The notes under the pieces were generated by a model. That model searched no databases, had not been told where the DNA came from, and saw only the letters and a program-made list of their open reading frames with translations. Both the position numbers and the translations under genes were made by a program. This document shows positions 42,298 through 51,798 of a stretch of 64,000 bases of DNA, in pieces. This DNA comes from Brevibacillus brevis (GTDB lineage Bacteria > Bacillota > Bacilli > Brevibacillales > Brevibacillaceae), in NCBI RefSeq assembly GCF_031583145.1, contig NZ_CP134050.1, positions 3,299,501 to 3,363,500 on the forward strand, read 5' to 3'. How positions within the stretch are numbered: the stretch's first letter is position 1; each line of letters opens with the position of its first letter.

Positions 42298-43806
42298 TTA
42301 TTTCACGAATACTTTTTGCGAACCGATGCTGGTGTCGCCATCCTCGAACCAACGGGATGTCACCGTCTTTTTCTTCGTGTAGAACATCACACCGTCTTTG
42401 CCGTTCGCGTGCAAATCGCCATAGAAAGACTCCTTCCAGCCGGAGAAGGCGAAGAAGCCCATGGGAGCCGGTACGCCGACGTTGACCCCAACCATGCCCG
42501 CCTCTACACGCTGTACGAACTCACGGCCCCACTTTCCGTTGTTCGTGTAAATGGTGGCGCCGTTGCCAAAGCGCGAGCGGCTGATCGTCTCGAGACCTTC
42601 CTCGAAGCCCGAGACCCGCATGACGCTGAGCACAGGGGCAAAAATTTCATCGCGGACAATCACCATCTCTGCGTCTGCCTTGTCAAAAATGGTCGGGCCC
42701 AGGAAATAGCCGTCCGGCAGTGCTTTGGCGTCCTCTCTTCCATCACGTACGAGGTCCGCCCCGGCCGCGACTCCTCTTTCGATGTAGTCGTGCACCTTGG
42801 ACAGGTGGGTGTCGCGTATGACCGGTCCAAGATCGACGCCTGTCTCCAGACCGTTCCCCATCTTGAGCGCATCCGATTCCTCGATCAAGTACTGCACGAG
42901 CGTATCGGCGATCTCCTCGACGGCGACAACTGCGCTCGCGGCCATGCAGCGCTCTCCTGCACAACCGAAGGCGGAGCTGACGATCGTCTTTGCGGCGCGG
43001 CGCAAATCGCAGTCCGGCATGACAAGGTGGTGGTTTTTCGCCCCGGCAAGCGCCTGCACGCGCTTTCCGTTCGCAGCTGCCGTCTTGTAGACGTATTCGG
43101 CTACCGGCTGCGAGCCGACGAACGAGATCGCCTTTACGTCGGGATGCTCCAGAAGGCCGTTCACGACATCGTGGGCTCCGTTCACCACGTTGAACACTCC
43201 GTCGGGCAGCCCCGCTTCCTTCAACAGCTCGGCGATGCGGATGCAGGAGACCGGCGTGCGCTCGGACGGCTTTAGCACGAAGGTGTTGCCTGCCGTGATC
43301 GCGATCGGGTACATCCACATCGGCACCATGATCGGGAAGTTGAACGGAGTGATTCCCGCCACGACCCCGAGCGGGAAGCGGAGGACCTGCCCGTCGATTT
43401 GAGAGGCGATATTCGGCAACGTCTCGCCCATCATCAGCGTAGGCATTCCGCAGGCAAACTCCACCATCTCGATTCCGCGCAGCAGCTCGGCTTGGGCTTC
43501 CGGCAGGTTCTTGCCATTCTCACGTGTGATCATCTCCGCCAGTTCATCCTGGTGCTGCAGAAGCAGACTGTGGAAGCGGAACATGATTCGCGCCCGGTCA
43601 GCTACCGGAGTCGCGCTCCAGCCTGCGAAAGCTGCCTTGGCCGCTTGAACGGCCTTGTCTACATCCTCCTTGGTAGAGAGCGGCACCCGGGACAAAAGCT
43701 CGCCGGTTGCCGGATTGGGGATATCCTCGTAGCGGCTGGTCTGCGATTCCACCCACTGGCCCCCGATATAGTTTTTTAATGGATTGCCGGCAGTTATTGT
43801 ACTCAT
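42298..43806 (-). CDS. mmsA: CoA-acylating methylmalonate/malonate-semialdehyde dehydrogenase
   Basis: A 502-residue aldehyde dehydrogenase of the MmsA/IolA type. KNYIGGQWVESQTSRYEDIPNPATGELLSRVPLST, GVVAGITPFNFPIMVPMWMYPIAI, VNGAHDVVNGLLEHPDVKAISFVGSQPVAEYVY, the family-specific QALAGAKNHHLVMPDC and the nucleophile Cys in FGCAGERCMA identify it. It oxidises malonate semialdehyde to acetyl-CoA or methylmalonate semialdehyde to propionyl-CoA, with CO2 loss. Start has AAGGAG at 7 bp. First gene of the two-gene operon, divergent from PucR. Confidence 0.94.
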   Translation of the reverse strand: MSTITAGNPLKNYIGGQWVESQTSRYEDIPNPATGELLSRVPLSTKEDVDKAVQAAKAAFAGWSATPVADRARIMFRFHSLLLQHQDELAEMITRENGKNLPEAQAELLRGIEMVEFACGMPTLMMGETLPNIASQIDGQVLRFPLGVVAGITPFNFPIMVPMWMYPIAITAGNTFVLKPSERTPVSCIRIAELLKEAGLPDGVFNVVNGAHDVVNGLLEHPDVKAISFVGSQPVAEYVYKTAAANGKRVQALAGAKNHHLVMPDCDLRRAAKTIVSSAFGCAGERCMAASAVVAVEEIADTLVQYLIEESDALKMGNGLETGVDLGPVIRDTHLSKVHDYIERGVAAGADLVRDGREDAKALPDGYFLGPTIFDKADAEMVIVRDEIFAPVLSVMRVSGFEEGLETISRSRFGNGATIYTNNGKWGREFVQRVEAGMVGVNVGVPAPMGFFAFSGWKESFYGDLHANGKDGVMFYTKKKTVTSRWFEDGDTSIGSQKVFVK

Positions 43807-43886
43807 CCTCCCACTCCTTCACGATCATTTGTTTGACAATTTCATTTTATCCAAAAACAACACCTGCCATCACTAGACAAAGTGAC

Positions 43887-43903
43887 AATGATTGATTAGC
43901 ATT
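43887..43903. promoter_or_regulatory. Candidate PucR operator between pucR-like gene and mmsA
   Basis: AATGATTGATTAGCATT lies in the divergent control region and shares AATGATTGATT with the preT control region (31202-31212); AATG and CATT form a small inverted repeat. Confidence 0.45.
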
Positions 43904-43976
43904 CATCATACAGAGTGTCAAACTGCATGCACGTCGTGCCGTGGGCAGCGATTTCAAACAGTGAGGTGTGGTGTTT

Positions 43977-45623
43977 ATGAGCAGCGACTGGCGTCTGACT
44001 GTCGCAGAGTCCATCAAGCGGCCCTTGTTTCAGCACGCAGAGGTCGTGGCGGGCAGCAGAGGGCTTTCTCGCCCCGTGCGTTGGGTACACGTCCTCGAAT
44101 CAGCTGATTCCTGCCAATATTTAAACGGAGGAGAACTGATTCTCTCCACGGGCCTCGGCTTCGGCGGAGCGAGAGAAAAACGCTTGGCCTACTTGTCCGA
44201 GCTGATTCGCCGCAAAGCGGTCGGTCTTTGCATGGAGCTAGGCGAGTACATCCCGCACATCCCCGAGGACATGCGGGAAATGGCGGACCACCACGAGTTT
44301 CCGCTGATCGTCTTTCACCGCCCCGTCCGCTTTGTCGACATTACGCAGGACTTGCACGAGCATCTGATCAGCCGGCAGATGCAGGCCTTGCGTGATCTGG
44401 AAGCCTATTCCCGCAGCCTTCAGCAGCTAAGTCTGCAAACACAAGGAATTCCCAAGGTTTTGCAGCAATTTCAGACCGCCGTGCAGACCCAGGTTTTTTT
44501 GTATCCCCCAGACGGCTTGGCGCAATTCGTTCCACCCCTGCCGCAGAGCGTGCAGACCGAGCTGGTCGAGTTGATGCGCGGCCATTTTTCACGGGGCGAG
44601 CAGACGGATACGGCAGCTGTCACCTTCCCTCTGACAGACAGCAAGCAGCTCGTCTACCAGCCGATCATGGCGATGGGGCATCTGCTCGCCTACGTCGGAC
44701 TGATCCTGTACGAGCGGCAAACAGACGAGTATTTGCTTCTCACGCTGGACAGCACAGTCGGTGCGCTTGCACAAATCATGATGCGAAAAATGTTCGTGGA
44801 GGAACAGGCGCTGGCGACGGAAAACCGCCTGTTCGACGACTTGATTGCGAACCGCCCCATTCCCGAAGAGCTGATGCGATCGCTCATGGGACTCGCCAGC
44901 ACCGGAAAGCCTCCCCTTTACCACGCCATGCTGCTGTCGTTTGCGAGGCAGCCCGCCGATGGACAAACGGATTTGCTGCCGCCGCACGACTTGAACGCCG
45001 TGTTTCGTTCCGTTCTGTCGCGCCTGGGATATCGGGCATTCATCCGCTGCACAGGAAACCGCTTTATGTTTCTTTTGGTCGAAAAACAGACCATAGCGGA
45101 TTCCCGGCGGCAATTGCAAAAGGCCATGCAGGAGCTCGCGCGCATTTGTAAGCAAATGCTTGGACAAAGCGTCCAAATCGGATTTGGAATCAGCAGGGCA
45201 GGCAGGCGCCTGTCCGATGCAGGGAAGCATTTGGCGGAAGCGGAGCAGGCGCTCGCCTTCCAGCATGAAGCCCAGAGCCCGTTTTTTGCGGATCTCGGAC
45301 TGTTTCGCCTGCTTTTTCACATCCCGCACGACCCCGTGCTGAAAAATTTCATCCACGATTATCTCGAGCCGCTTCTCGCACACGACAATGAGCACGGCTC
45401 CCAACTGGTCCAGACGCTTCGTGTTTATCTCGATACCAACCAGTCCAAGCAGGAGGCGGCCGAGAAGCTTTTCATCCACAGACAGACGCTCTATCACCGC
45501 CTGGAAAAAATAGCGGAATGTCTGGGCGACGACTTTCTTCAGCCTCATCGCCGCCTGTGTCTGGAAATTGCACTGAGAGCGCTCGACTGGCTGCAAAAGG
45601 AAGACGCTTCCACGACAAATTAA
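43977..45623 (+). CDS. PucR-family transcriptional regulator
   Basis: A 548-residue PucR-type activator: N-terminal PucR domain (VVAGSRGLSRPVRWVHVLESADSCQYLNGGELILSTGLGF...), a middle GGDEF-like/CdaR-type region (about 290-410), and a C-terminal HTH_30 (LDTNQSKQEAAEKLFIHRQTLYHRLEKIAECLG). PucR proteins control purine, pyrimidine and related nitrogen-source genes, fitting the divergent mmsA-aminotransferase operon. I use the ATG at 43977, 10 bp after a GAGG site; a GTG three codons earlier is too near it. The likely inducer is a pyrimidine-breakdown intermediate (inference). Confidence 0.92.
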   Translation: MSSDWRLTVAESIKRPLFQHAEVVAGSRGLSRPVRWVHVLESADSCQYLNGGELILSTGLGFGGAREKRLAYLSELIRRKAVGLCMELGEYIPHIPEDMREMADHHEFPLIVFHRPVRFVDITQDLHEHLISRQMQALRDLEAYSRSLQQLSLQTQGIPKVLQQFQTAVQTQVFLYPPDGLAQFVPPLPQSVQTELVELMRGHFSRGEQTDTAAVTFPLTDSKQLVYQPIMAMGHLLAYVGLILYERQTDEYLLLTLDSTVGALAQIMMRKMFVEEQALATENRLFDDLIANRPIPEELMRSLMGLASTGKPPLYHAMLLSFARQPADGQTDLLPPHDLNAVFRSVLSRLGYRAFIRCTGNRFMFLLVEKQTIADSRRQLQKAMQELARICKQMLGQSVQIGFGISRAGRRLSDAGKHLAEAEQALAFQHEAQSPFFADLGLFRLLFHIPHDPVLKNFIHDYLEPLLAHDNEHGSQLVQTLRVYLDTNQSKQEAAEKLFIHRQTLYHRLEKIAECLGDDFLQPHRRLCLEIALRALDWLQKEDASTTN

Positions 45624-45668
45624 AATCCGGTACGCAACCAAGCTTGTTGCGTCCGGATTTGCTCTTGC
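45624..45668 (+). terminator. Terminator of the PucR-family gene
   Basis: AAATCCGG-T-ACGCAAC (from 45624) pairs with GTTGCGT-CCGGATTT (to 45661), then GCTCTT; the T tail is short. Confidence 0.72.
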
Positions 45669-45707
45669 GGTGAAGGCGGGGCTGCTTCACCCCCTCATCT
45701 GATGATC

Positions 45708-47960
45708 CTAGTAACCCGGGTAGGCGATCCGCAGATGGTACTTGGCTTGCTTCCCTTTTTTCAGCTCCACCCGTATTTTGTACACGCCTGACTTCTTCAG
45801 GGAAATCTCCAGTTGCTCGGGATTGTCCTCCCTTGCCGCGGAGGCGAGCAGATTGTTCCTGCTGTCGTAGAGGTACACGTCCACATCGGCATCTTCTTCC
45901 CAGGCAGCTGACACGGTCAGTATCCCTTTTTTCATCGCTCGTACCCGATACTCCTGATACGGCTTTTTCACGGTAAGCGTAGCATTGTACTCTCTCACCT
46001 TGGAAGGGCTCTCTTCCTCCGGCTCCGAGCGGGTCCATTCGCCAGTCGTTGCGATCGCATACGGCTGGGGCCCCTTCGGAATATTGTAGCCTTGTACGGT
46101 CACGGTGTACGTCCCTTTTTGCGGTTCTTTGATCCAGATCTGCTCGACGTTGTTCAAATTGTCGACCTCGTCGTTATAGGGTGCTTCGAAAAAATCGTTT
46201 CCGTTCAGTTTTTCGCCTTTTGGCGTCGTGACCGTCAGATTCAGGTCGTTGACGAGAGCTCGTTTGGCAGCCAGCGAAGCCGGATAATCCGTCCAGGCCA
46301 AGGTAATGGCCAATGGTTTGGAACGATCTGACACCTTGACGCTGTATGTGGCTTTCTCTCTAGTCTTTATGCCTTCCTTTACGTCCTTGTAGCTCGTCTT
46401 TGTCGCGTTGACCAGATTGGCCCTGCCGTACCCTTGCAGGCGCATGTCTTCGGCCAAATCGTCGGCGCTGCTGAGCAGAATCGCTTTTACGAGCGCTGCA
46501 CTGGGGCTCTTTTCCCCTCGCTCCTCCAGGAACTGCCGGATCTGGGCGACTCCTCCTGCCAGGATTCCGGCCGACATGCTTGTCCCTGTCATGTAAGCGT
46601 AACGGTCGTTCTCGATCCGATCAAAGTTCTTGCCGGGAGCGAGCGCAGAGCGGGCGGAGAGGATGGAAGTCCCCGGTGCCACGATGTCCGGCTTGATCCG
46701 ACCGTCTTCGGTCAGGCCGCGGCTGCTGTACCTCCAGACCTCGTCCGGATCGTCTGCCTGGCTGCCGAAGCGACGCCGGTCACTTTCGCTCGCTCCTACC
46801 GCAATCACATTTTTCGCAGTGGCCGGGCTGCCGATCGACTGATAGCCCGTATCTCCGACATTGCCAGCCGCCACGATGGCGGTCATATCGGGATGCTCCC
46901 ACAAAAACTTGTCAAACAAATACGAAGTGATACTGTACGCCCCTTCGTCGTCGGCTCCCCACGAATCGGAATGAATGCGCGCCCCGTCTTCATACGCCTG
47001 ACCCAATAGCGTCGGGACATCCGTTTCCAGACCGCCGTCTTCGGTTTCGACCGCTTGCATGACTAGCCGTGCATCCGGGGCCATGCCGCGGTATTTGCCG
47101 TCAGACGCCGCTCCCGTTCCGAGGATCGATCCGGCGATATGTGTGCCGTGCCCGGACAGATCGCTTGTGTCACCCGGCCTGCCCACCGCATGCAGACGCT
47201 CAATCCTTCCTCGAAAGTCCGGGTGAACCGTCGCTTCATCGCCAGTATCCAGGCCCGTATCCGCCACACCGACAAGTTGCCCCGCTCCAGTGTAGCCGCT
47301 TGAAGAAAGCTCGTCCGCATGGATGATCCCCGACGCCACCTCGTTTCGCAGCCGGTTGGCCGGTACGGGCACGACTGCGATGACATCATCCGAGGCGATG
47401 ACGTCTTCCAATGCTTCCCCGCTCATCGTGCCGATCGAGATGTGCTCCGAATCGTCCGGCGTCTGCATATCCTCTACGTCGTCGCGCAGAGTGAGACTGT
47501 TTACGGTTCGACGCATGTCCACTCGTCGGTCGAACCCGATCACCGCCACCTCGACATCCCTTTTTTTGCCGAGTGTGGAGCGCAGCGCGGGAGCGACTTT
47601 GGACACTGGCTGAAACGGCGTGACTTTCGTGACATACGCGAGCTTCTCCAGCTTCCTTTTCACCTGCGAGCGGTCCAGCTTGCCGATGTAGGCGTAATCC
47701 GGTAGGTAATCACCCAAAGTGACTCCCAGCCCTTCGATTTCATCCACCCACTCCTGACGCACCGGTCCGCTGAGCTGGATGACCATCAGCTCCGATCTGC
47801 CCGGTTTTGCAGAGGCGGTGTCTATCGACAACTCTTCCCGTGCTTCGATCTGGATATGTCCGCGCCGCTCGCCATCCTGCTTTGCCCACACAGGCACGCC
47901 ACTGGAAAGCAGGGAAAGCACGACTGTAGAGGTAATGACCGCTTGCCATCGACTTCGCAA
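45708..47960 (-). CDS. Secreted subtilisin-like serine protease, KP-43-like
   Basis: A 750-residue S8 peptidase. Signal peptide (WQAVITSTVVLSLLSSGVPVWA), prodomain-like region (to about 200), then the triad: Asp in VGVADTGLDTG, His in SGHGTHIAGSILG, Ser in TGTSMSAGILAGG. The C-terminal beta-domain (ITLAWTDYPASLAAKRALVNDLNLTVTTPKGEKLNGN...) is that of KP-43-type alkaline proteases, and a last pre-peptidase C-terminal-like module follows. I set the start at TTG 47958-47960 (AAAGG 9 bp away); a more upstream TTG (48053) lacks a site and lies in the neighbouring terminator. It makes an extracellular protease. Confidence 0.88.
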   Translation of the reverse strand: MRSRWQAVITSTVVLSLLSSGVPVWAKQDGERRGHIQIEAREELSIDTASAKPGRSELMVIQLSGPVRQEWVDEIEGLGVTLGDYLPDYAYIGKLDRSQVKRKLEKLAYVTKVTPFQPVSKVAPALRSTLGKKRDVEVAVIGFDRRVDMRRTVNSLTLRDDVEDMQTPDDSEHISIGTMSGEALEDVIASDDVIAVVPVPANRLRNEVASGIIHADELSSSGYTGAGQLVGVADTGLDTGDEATVHPDFRGRIERLHAVGRPGDTSDLSGHGTHIAGSILGTGAASDGKYRGMAPDARLVMQAVETEDGGLETDVPTLLGQAYEDGARIHSDSWGADDEGAYSITSYLFDKFLWEHPDMTAIVAAGNVGDTGYQSIGSPATAKNVIAVGASESDRRRFGSQADDPDEVWRYSSRGLTEDGRIKPDIVAPGTSILSARSALAPGKNFDRIENDRYAYMTGTSMSAGILAGGVAQIRQFLEERGEKSPSAALVKAILLSSADDLAEDMRLQGYGRANLVNATKTSYKDVKEGIKTREKATYSVKVSDRSKPLAITLAWTDYPASLAAKRALVNDLNLTVTTPKGEKLNGNDFFEAPYNDEVDNLNNVEQIWIKEPQKGTYTVTVQGYNIPKGPQPYAIATTGEWTRSEPEEESPSKVREYNATLTVKKPYQEYRVRAMKKGILTVSAAWEEDADVDVYLYDSRNNLLASAAREDNPEQLEISLKKSGVYKIRVELKKGKQAKYHLRIAYPGY

Positions 47961-48017
47961 ACCCAACACCCTTTCCCAAATTGGCGTAATGTTTCCATTA
48001 TACGGGATAGAGTGAAA

Positions 48018-48084
48018 AGAAAAAAAGAGCGGGAAGATAGAGGAATGAGACAAAAATCATGTCTCCGTCCTCTTCTCTTCCCGC
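48018..48084 (-). terminator. Long hairpin terminator of the tandem AAA+ gene
   Basis: On the minus strand GCGGGAAG, GAGGA and GAGAC pair in turn with GTCTC, TCCTC and CTTCCCGC, then T7. It covers the 3' end of the AAA+ gene and supports a separate protease transcript. Confidence 0.82.
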
Positions 48085-50456
48085 TTCCAGTCAAGCAGCG
48101 GCGAAAAGTCTGCCCACTCGAGCGTCGTCAACATTTCCCGGGTCCATTCTTGCTTGGGGACCGCCGTCAAACGTATGGCCTGCTGCTGCATCGCTTCCGA
48201 AAGCAGGTTGCGGCTAAACCGTGCATTGCCTTCCAATGACTGCAACGCTGTCACTTCCTGCAGCTTCTGCTTGATCCTGTCCGAAACGCCCGATGCCAGC
48301 ACATATCCGGCATCCTTGGCTGCCTCCTCCAGAATCAGGATCAGGTCATCCACCGAATAATCGGGGAATGGAATGTATTTTTTAAACCGGGACAATAGGC
48401 CGGGATTGCTCGTCAAAAGCTGGCTCATCTCAAGCGGATACCCGGCTAGTACGACGACCAGGTTCTCCTCGTGTCTCGTCATCTCTTCCACAAGCGTATG
48501 GATGGCTTCTTGTCCGAAATCATTGTCGCCATGGCTGAGCAAGGCGTATGCCTCATCGATAAAGAGGACGCCCCCCAGCGCTTCCCGCACCTTTCTCCGG
48601 GTGAGTGCAGCGGTTTGCCCGACGTAGCCTGCCACGAGGTCTGCTCGGCTCGCCTGCACCAGATGTCCTCGCTTCAGGTAGCCGATCTCTCGTAAAATCT
48701 GGGCGTACAACGCAGCGACCGTCGTCTTGCCCGTCCCCGGATTGCCGGTAAAAACGGCGTGCAGTTCGACCGGACTTGTGGGCAAGTTGCGGGCACCCCG
48801 CTCTTGCTGCACATCGACGAAGGCGGCAATCTTCTTCAATTCCGCTTTGACCTGATCCAGTCCGATCAGCCTCTCCAGACGCTGCGAAGCGGACGGGCCT
48901 TCCGCAGCCGTCTCTTCCTCGGCCACATCTTCCGGAGACAGGACGGTGTAATCCTCCCAGTGCAGTTCTCTGCCAGCCGTCGCCCTTCCTTTCGCGAAAA
49001 TCGCGTCCAGAACGATATTCGTGACGGTTCGAGCATTGCCGAAGGTGTCGTCCACCTGCGCTTTTTCGATCCTCTTCCGCAAGGCATGCTTGGCAGGAGC
49101 AGTCAAGGAGAAGTCGTTGCGGCTGGCCACGTGTTCGGCGATTTGCAGCAGCTCGTCCGGCGTGTAATTGGGCAAGAGGAAGTGACCGGTTTCCGGGAAC
49201 CGGCTGTATAGTCCGGGATTTGCCTGCAGGAAATGGCGCATTTCCTCGGGGTAGCCAGCCAGAATGACGACGAATCGCCCTGCATACTCACCGCTGGTCA
49301 TCGCTGCGACCAGCGTGTCGATCGCGACCTGTCCGTAGTCGCTCCCGGAGCTGTCCGGACGCTTCAGACTATATGCCTCATCGATGAACAAGACGCCTCC
49401 GTCCGCCTGCTTGACCGCCTCCATGACCCGCTGCTCGGTCTGGCCGACGTAAGCACCGACCAGGTGAGAGCGATCTACTTCGATCATTTGGCCCCGCTGC
49501 AGCAGGCCCAGCTCGTGGTACAAACGGGCGAGGAGCCGCGCCAGCGTGGTTTTCCCCGTCCCTGGGTTGCCCATGAGAACCACATGCAGCGGCAGCTGAT
49601 CCTGCATGTGCCACCCCTTTTCTTCCCGCTGACGGCTGTATTGCAAAAACTGGGCGAACTGCCGCACGCGGTGTTTGATCTCAGACAGCCCGATCAGTTC
49701 TTCCAGCTGCTCCAGGGCGCTCCACTCGCAGTCAGTGTCTGCTTTTTTCTCCTCTGATGGAGGAGCAGGCAATAGCAGCGCCTTTTGCTCATGCTGACGG
49801 GAAAGGGCACGGATCGTCTCCTGGAGCTGGGTAAGCAGCTCGGTCGAGAAAAAGACGCCGGACAGCGAACCGGCGTAGGCTTGGACCCGCTCGGTCAATT
49901 CATGCAAAAGCCTCTCTCGCTCCGCGTAGAGCTGTTCGACCGCCAACGCCGCTTGCAGCTGATTGCTGTCCCCCAGTGTTTGCGCGATGGTCGTCGCCTC
50001 GGCGGCCATTCCCCGCCAGTTTCCGATATCTGCCAGCTCTGATGCGGCAAGAGCCGACAAGACCTCCACCGTCCTTCTGCGGGTAACGACGTTGTCGGTC
50101 TCGCGTATCGCCGGGAAGGCATCGGCGAGTACATGCTCCCGCAGCTTCGCAAAATAGATCCGGATATGAAGCTGGAACGCCTGCCGGTTGGCTGGATCCA
50201 GTACTTCCGCCCTTCTCAGCCATTCCTCCGCCAATGTCTCCCCACCCTTTTTGCCCATCCGCAGCTCGGCCATCCGCGTAAGTACGATCGATTCTGCCGG
50301 ATCCAGGGCAGGGTTATCCGGATTCACAGTGCGCTGCTGCTCAATTTGCCGCAGCAGGGTGATCCATTCGCCTTCGGTCCATTCGGTTCCCGCCGTCGGC
50401 TGATTGCGCAACTCTTCTATCATTTTCATCGGATCTCGTTCTTCTTGATGCTGCAT
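48057..50456 (-). CDS. Tandem CbbX/SpoVK-type AAA+ ATPase
   Basis: A 799-residue protein: an N-terminal helical, TPR-like part (to about 210), then two CbxX/CfxQ-type AAA+ modules. Module 1: LEELIGLSEIKHRVRQFAQFLQY, Walker A GNPGTGKTT, QTEQRVMEAVKQADGGVLFIDEAYSL. Module 2: LERLIGLDQVKAELKKIAAFVDV, GNPGTGKTT, GQTAALTRRKVREALGGVLFIDEAYALL, with LVVVLAGYPLEM sensor regions. Both Walker motifs look intact. Relatives are SpoVK (sporulation), CbbX (Rubisco activase) and EccA of type VII secretion; here no such partners are seen. ATG has GGGAGG 12 bp upstream. Confidence 0.88.
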   Translation of the reverse strand: MQHQEERDPMKMIEELRNQPTAGTEWTEGEWITLLRQIEQQRTVNPDNPALDPAESIVLTRMAELRMGKKGGETLAEEWLRRAEVLDPANRQAFQLHIRIYFAKLREHVLADAFPAIRETDNVVTRRRTVEVLSALAASELADIGNWRGMAAEATTIAQTLGDSNQLQAALAVEQLYAERERLLHELTERVQAYAGSLSGVFFSTELLTQLQETIRALSRQHEQKALLLPAPPSEEKKADTDCEWSALEQLEELIGLSEIKHRVRQFAQFLQYSRQREEKGWHMQDQLPLHVVLMGNPGTGKTTLARLLARLYHELGLLQRGQMIEVDRSHLVGAYVGQTEQRVMEAVKQADGGVLFIDEAYSLKRPDSSGSDYGQVAIDTLVAAMTSGEYAGRFVVILAGYPEEMRHFLQANPGLYSRFPETGHFLLPNYTPDELLQIAEHVASRNDFSLTAPAKHALRKRIEKAQVDDTFGNARTVTNIVLDAIFAKGRATAGRELHWEDYTVLSPEDVAEEETAAEGPSASQRLERLIGLDQVKAELKKIAAFVDVQQERGARNLPTSPVELHAVFTGNPGTGKTTVAALYAQILREIGYLKRGHLVQASRADLVAGYVGQTAALTRRKVREALGGVLFIDEAYALLSHGDNDFGQEAIHTLVEEMTRHEENLVVVLAGYPLEMSQLLTSNPGLLSRFKKYIPFPDYSVDDLILILEEAAKDAGYVLASGVSDRIKQKLQEVTALQSLEGNARFSRNLLSEAMQQQAIRLTAVPKQEWTREMLTTLEWADFSPLLDWKREEKRTET

Positions 50457-50536
50457 GTCGGTTATGCTCCTCCCGATCCATTCTATCTCTCCTGTTGTAG
50501 CATATTTGGCGGATCAAGAAAAGAAGCGCGTCTGTT

Positions 50537-51718
50537 TTACGCCGCCTGAACGGACGATTTTTGCTCTTTTCGGATCTGTCTGTTCGCAAACACTCCTGCG
50601 CAGGCAATCACCGCTCCTGCCACGCCGAATTCAAGCCAGCTCCCCCCGAAGCTGTACAGGGCCGCTCCACCGACAGGGCCCGCTGCCATCCCGAAGTAAC
50701 GAATGAAGTTGTACACACCGATGGCGGTGCCCCTCTCTTGCTCAAACACTTCGGAGAGCAGCGTGGTATGCACGGGCATGCCGATTCCCAGTGAGAATCC
50801 GAACAGGGCGCTGGCAACAATCATCGAGGGCAGCGAGAGGTCCGTCACCGCCATGAACAAAAACGTCGCCGCAGCATGACCGCATGCTGTAAGCACCAAT
50901 GACCTCCGGGTTCCCACTCGCCGCTGCAGCCGCCCGGAGAGCTTGCTGCTGACCACAAACAGGCCGGAGATGAGCAGGTACATGAGGCCGATCTGCGACG
51001 CAGACCAATGGTATAGATGTGTCAGCTGCACGGGCAAAAAGAGGAGAAACGCATGGTAGGCAAACATCTGGGTGAAGCCGGTCAAAATGACGGAGGCTCC
51101 CAAAGGCTGAAGGAGAACATTCCGGAATGCTCCCAGCCCAAACCTTTTTGCTGCCGTTTGCTCGTTTCTCGTCTCGGGTAGCCAGAAGGAATTGGCTCCC
51201 AGAAGACACAAGGCGCTGATGGCAAGGAACAAGAAAACGGCACTATGCCCTCCTGCCCCTCCGATCCAGCCTCCGAGAAGCGGGCCGATCGCCGGGCCAA
51301 TTCCCAGCATCATCTGGTACGTTCCCATCGCCTCCGCTCGTTTGACTCCGGTGAAAACGTCGCCGATCACGGTCGCAGCCACGATGGGAATGGCCGCGAA
51401 TCCGATGCCCTGCAGCGCCCGGAAAAATAGCAGCGATTCAATGGATTGTACGAGATAGCAGCCGACAGAGGCGAGCACATATAAAACGAGGGCCGGAATC
51501 AATACCTTGCGCCGCCCGTACTGGTCGATCAGCGGCCCATACACGACCTGCATGATCGCGAGGGCAATGGTAAAGACGGACACCGTCCAGTTGATAATCG
51601 TCGCCGTCGTGTGAAATTCTTCCTGCATAGAAGGCAGGATCGGCATAAACAAATTTTGGGCAAACGTCCCCACCAATATCGATGCCCCTAGCAAATACAA
51701 GATCTTGTTCGGGTTCAC
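50537..51718 (-). CDS. MFS drug-efflux transporter (DHA1/Bcr-CflA-like)
   Basis: A 393-residue twelve-helix major facilitator. Motif A between helices 2 and 3 reads GPLIDQYGRRKVLIPALVLY and motif C is VMLGIGPAIGPLLGGWIG, the antiporter signature. It probably exports drugs or metabolites with proton exchange. The start is GTG at 51716-51718 (GAGGGG 8 bp upstream); in-frame extension to 51793 lacks a site. The MarR gene is 80 bp upstream on the same strand, a common regulator-pump pair. Confidence 0.9.
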   Translation of the reverse strand: MNPNKILYLLGASILVGTFAQNLFMPILPSMQEEFHTTATIINWTVSVFTIALAIMQVVYGPLIDQYGRRKVLIPALVLYVLASVGCYLVQSIESLLFFRALQGIGFAAIPIVAATVIGDVFTGVKRAEAMGTYQMMLGIGPAIGPLLGGWIGGAGGHSAVFLFLAISALCLLGANSFWLPETRNEQTAAKRFGLGAFRNVLLQPLGASVILTGFTQMFAYHAFLLFLPVQLTHLYHWSASQIGLMYLLISGLFVVSSKLSGRLQRRVGTRRSLVLTACGHAAATFLFMAVTDLSLPSMIVASALFGFSLGIGMPVHTTLLSEVFEQERGTAIGVYNFIRYFGMAAGPVGGAALYSFGGSWLEFGVAGAVIACAGVFANRQIRKEQKSSVQAA

Positions 51719-51798
51719 GCCAGTTTCCCCTCTCATTTTACGTTTTGTGTCCAAGGAAACAATCATGGTATAAAAAATGACTAGAGAAGACAAGAAAA

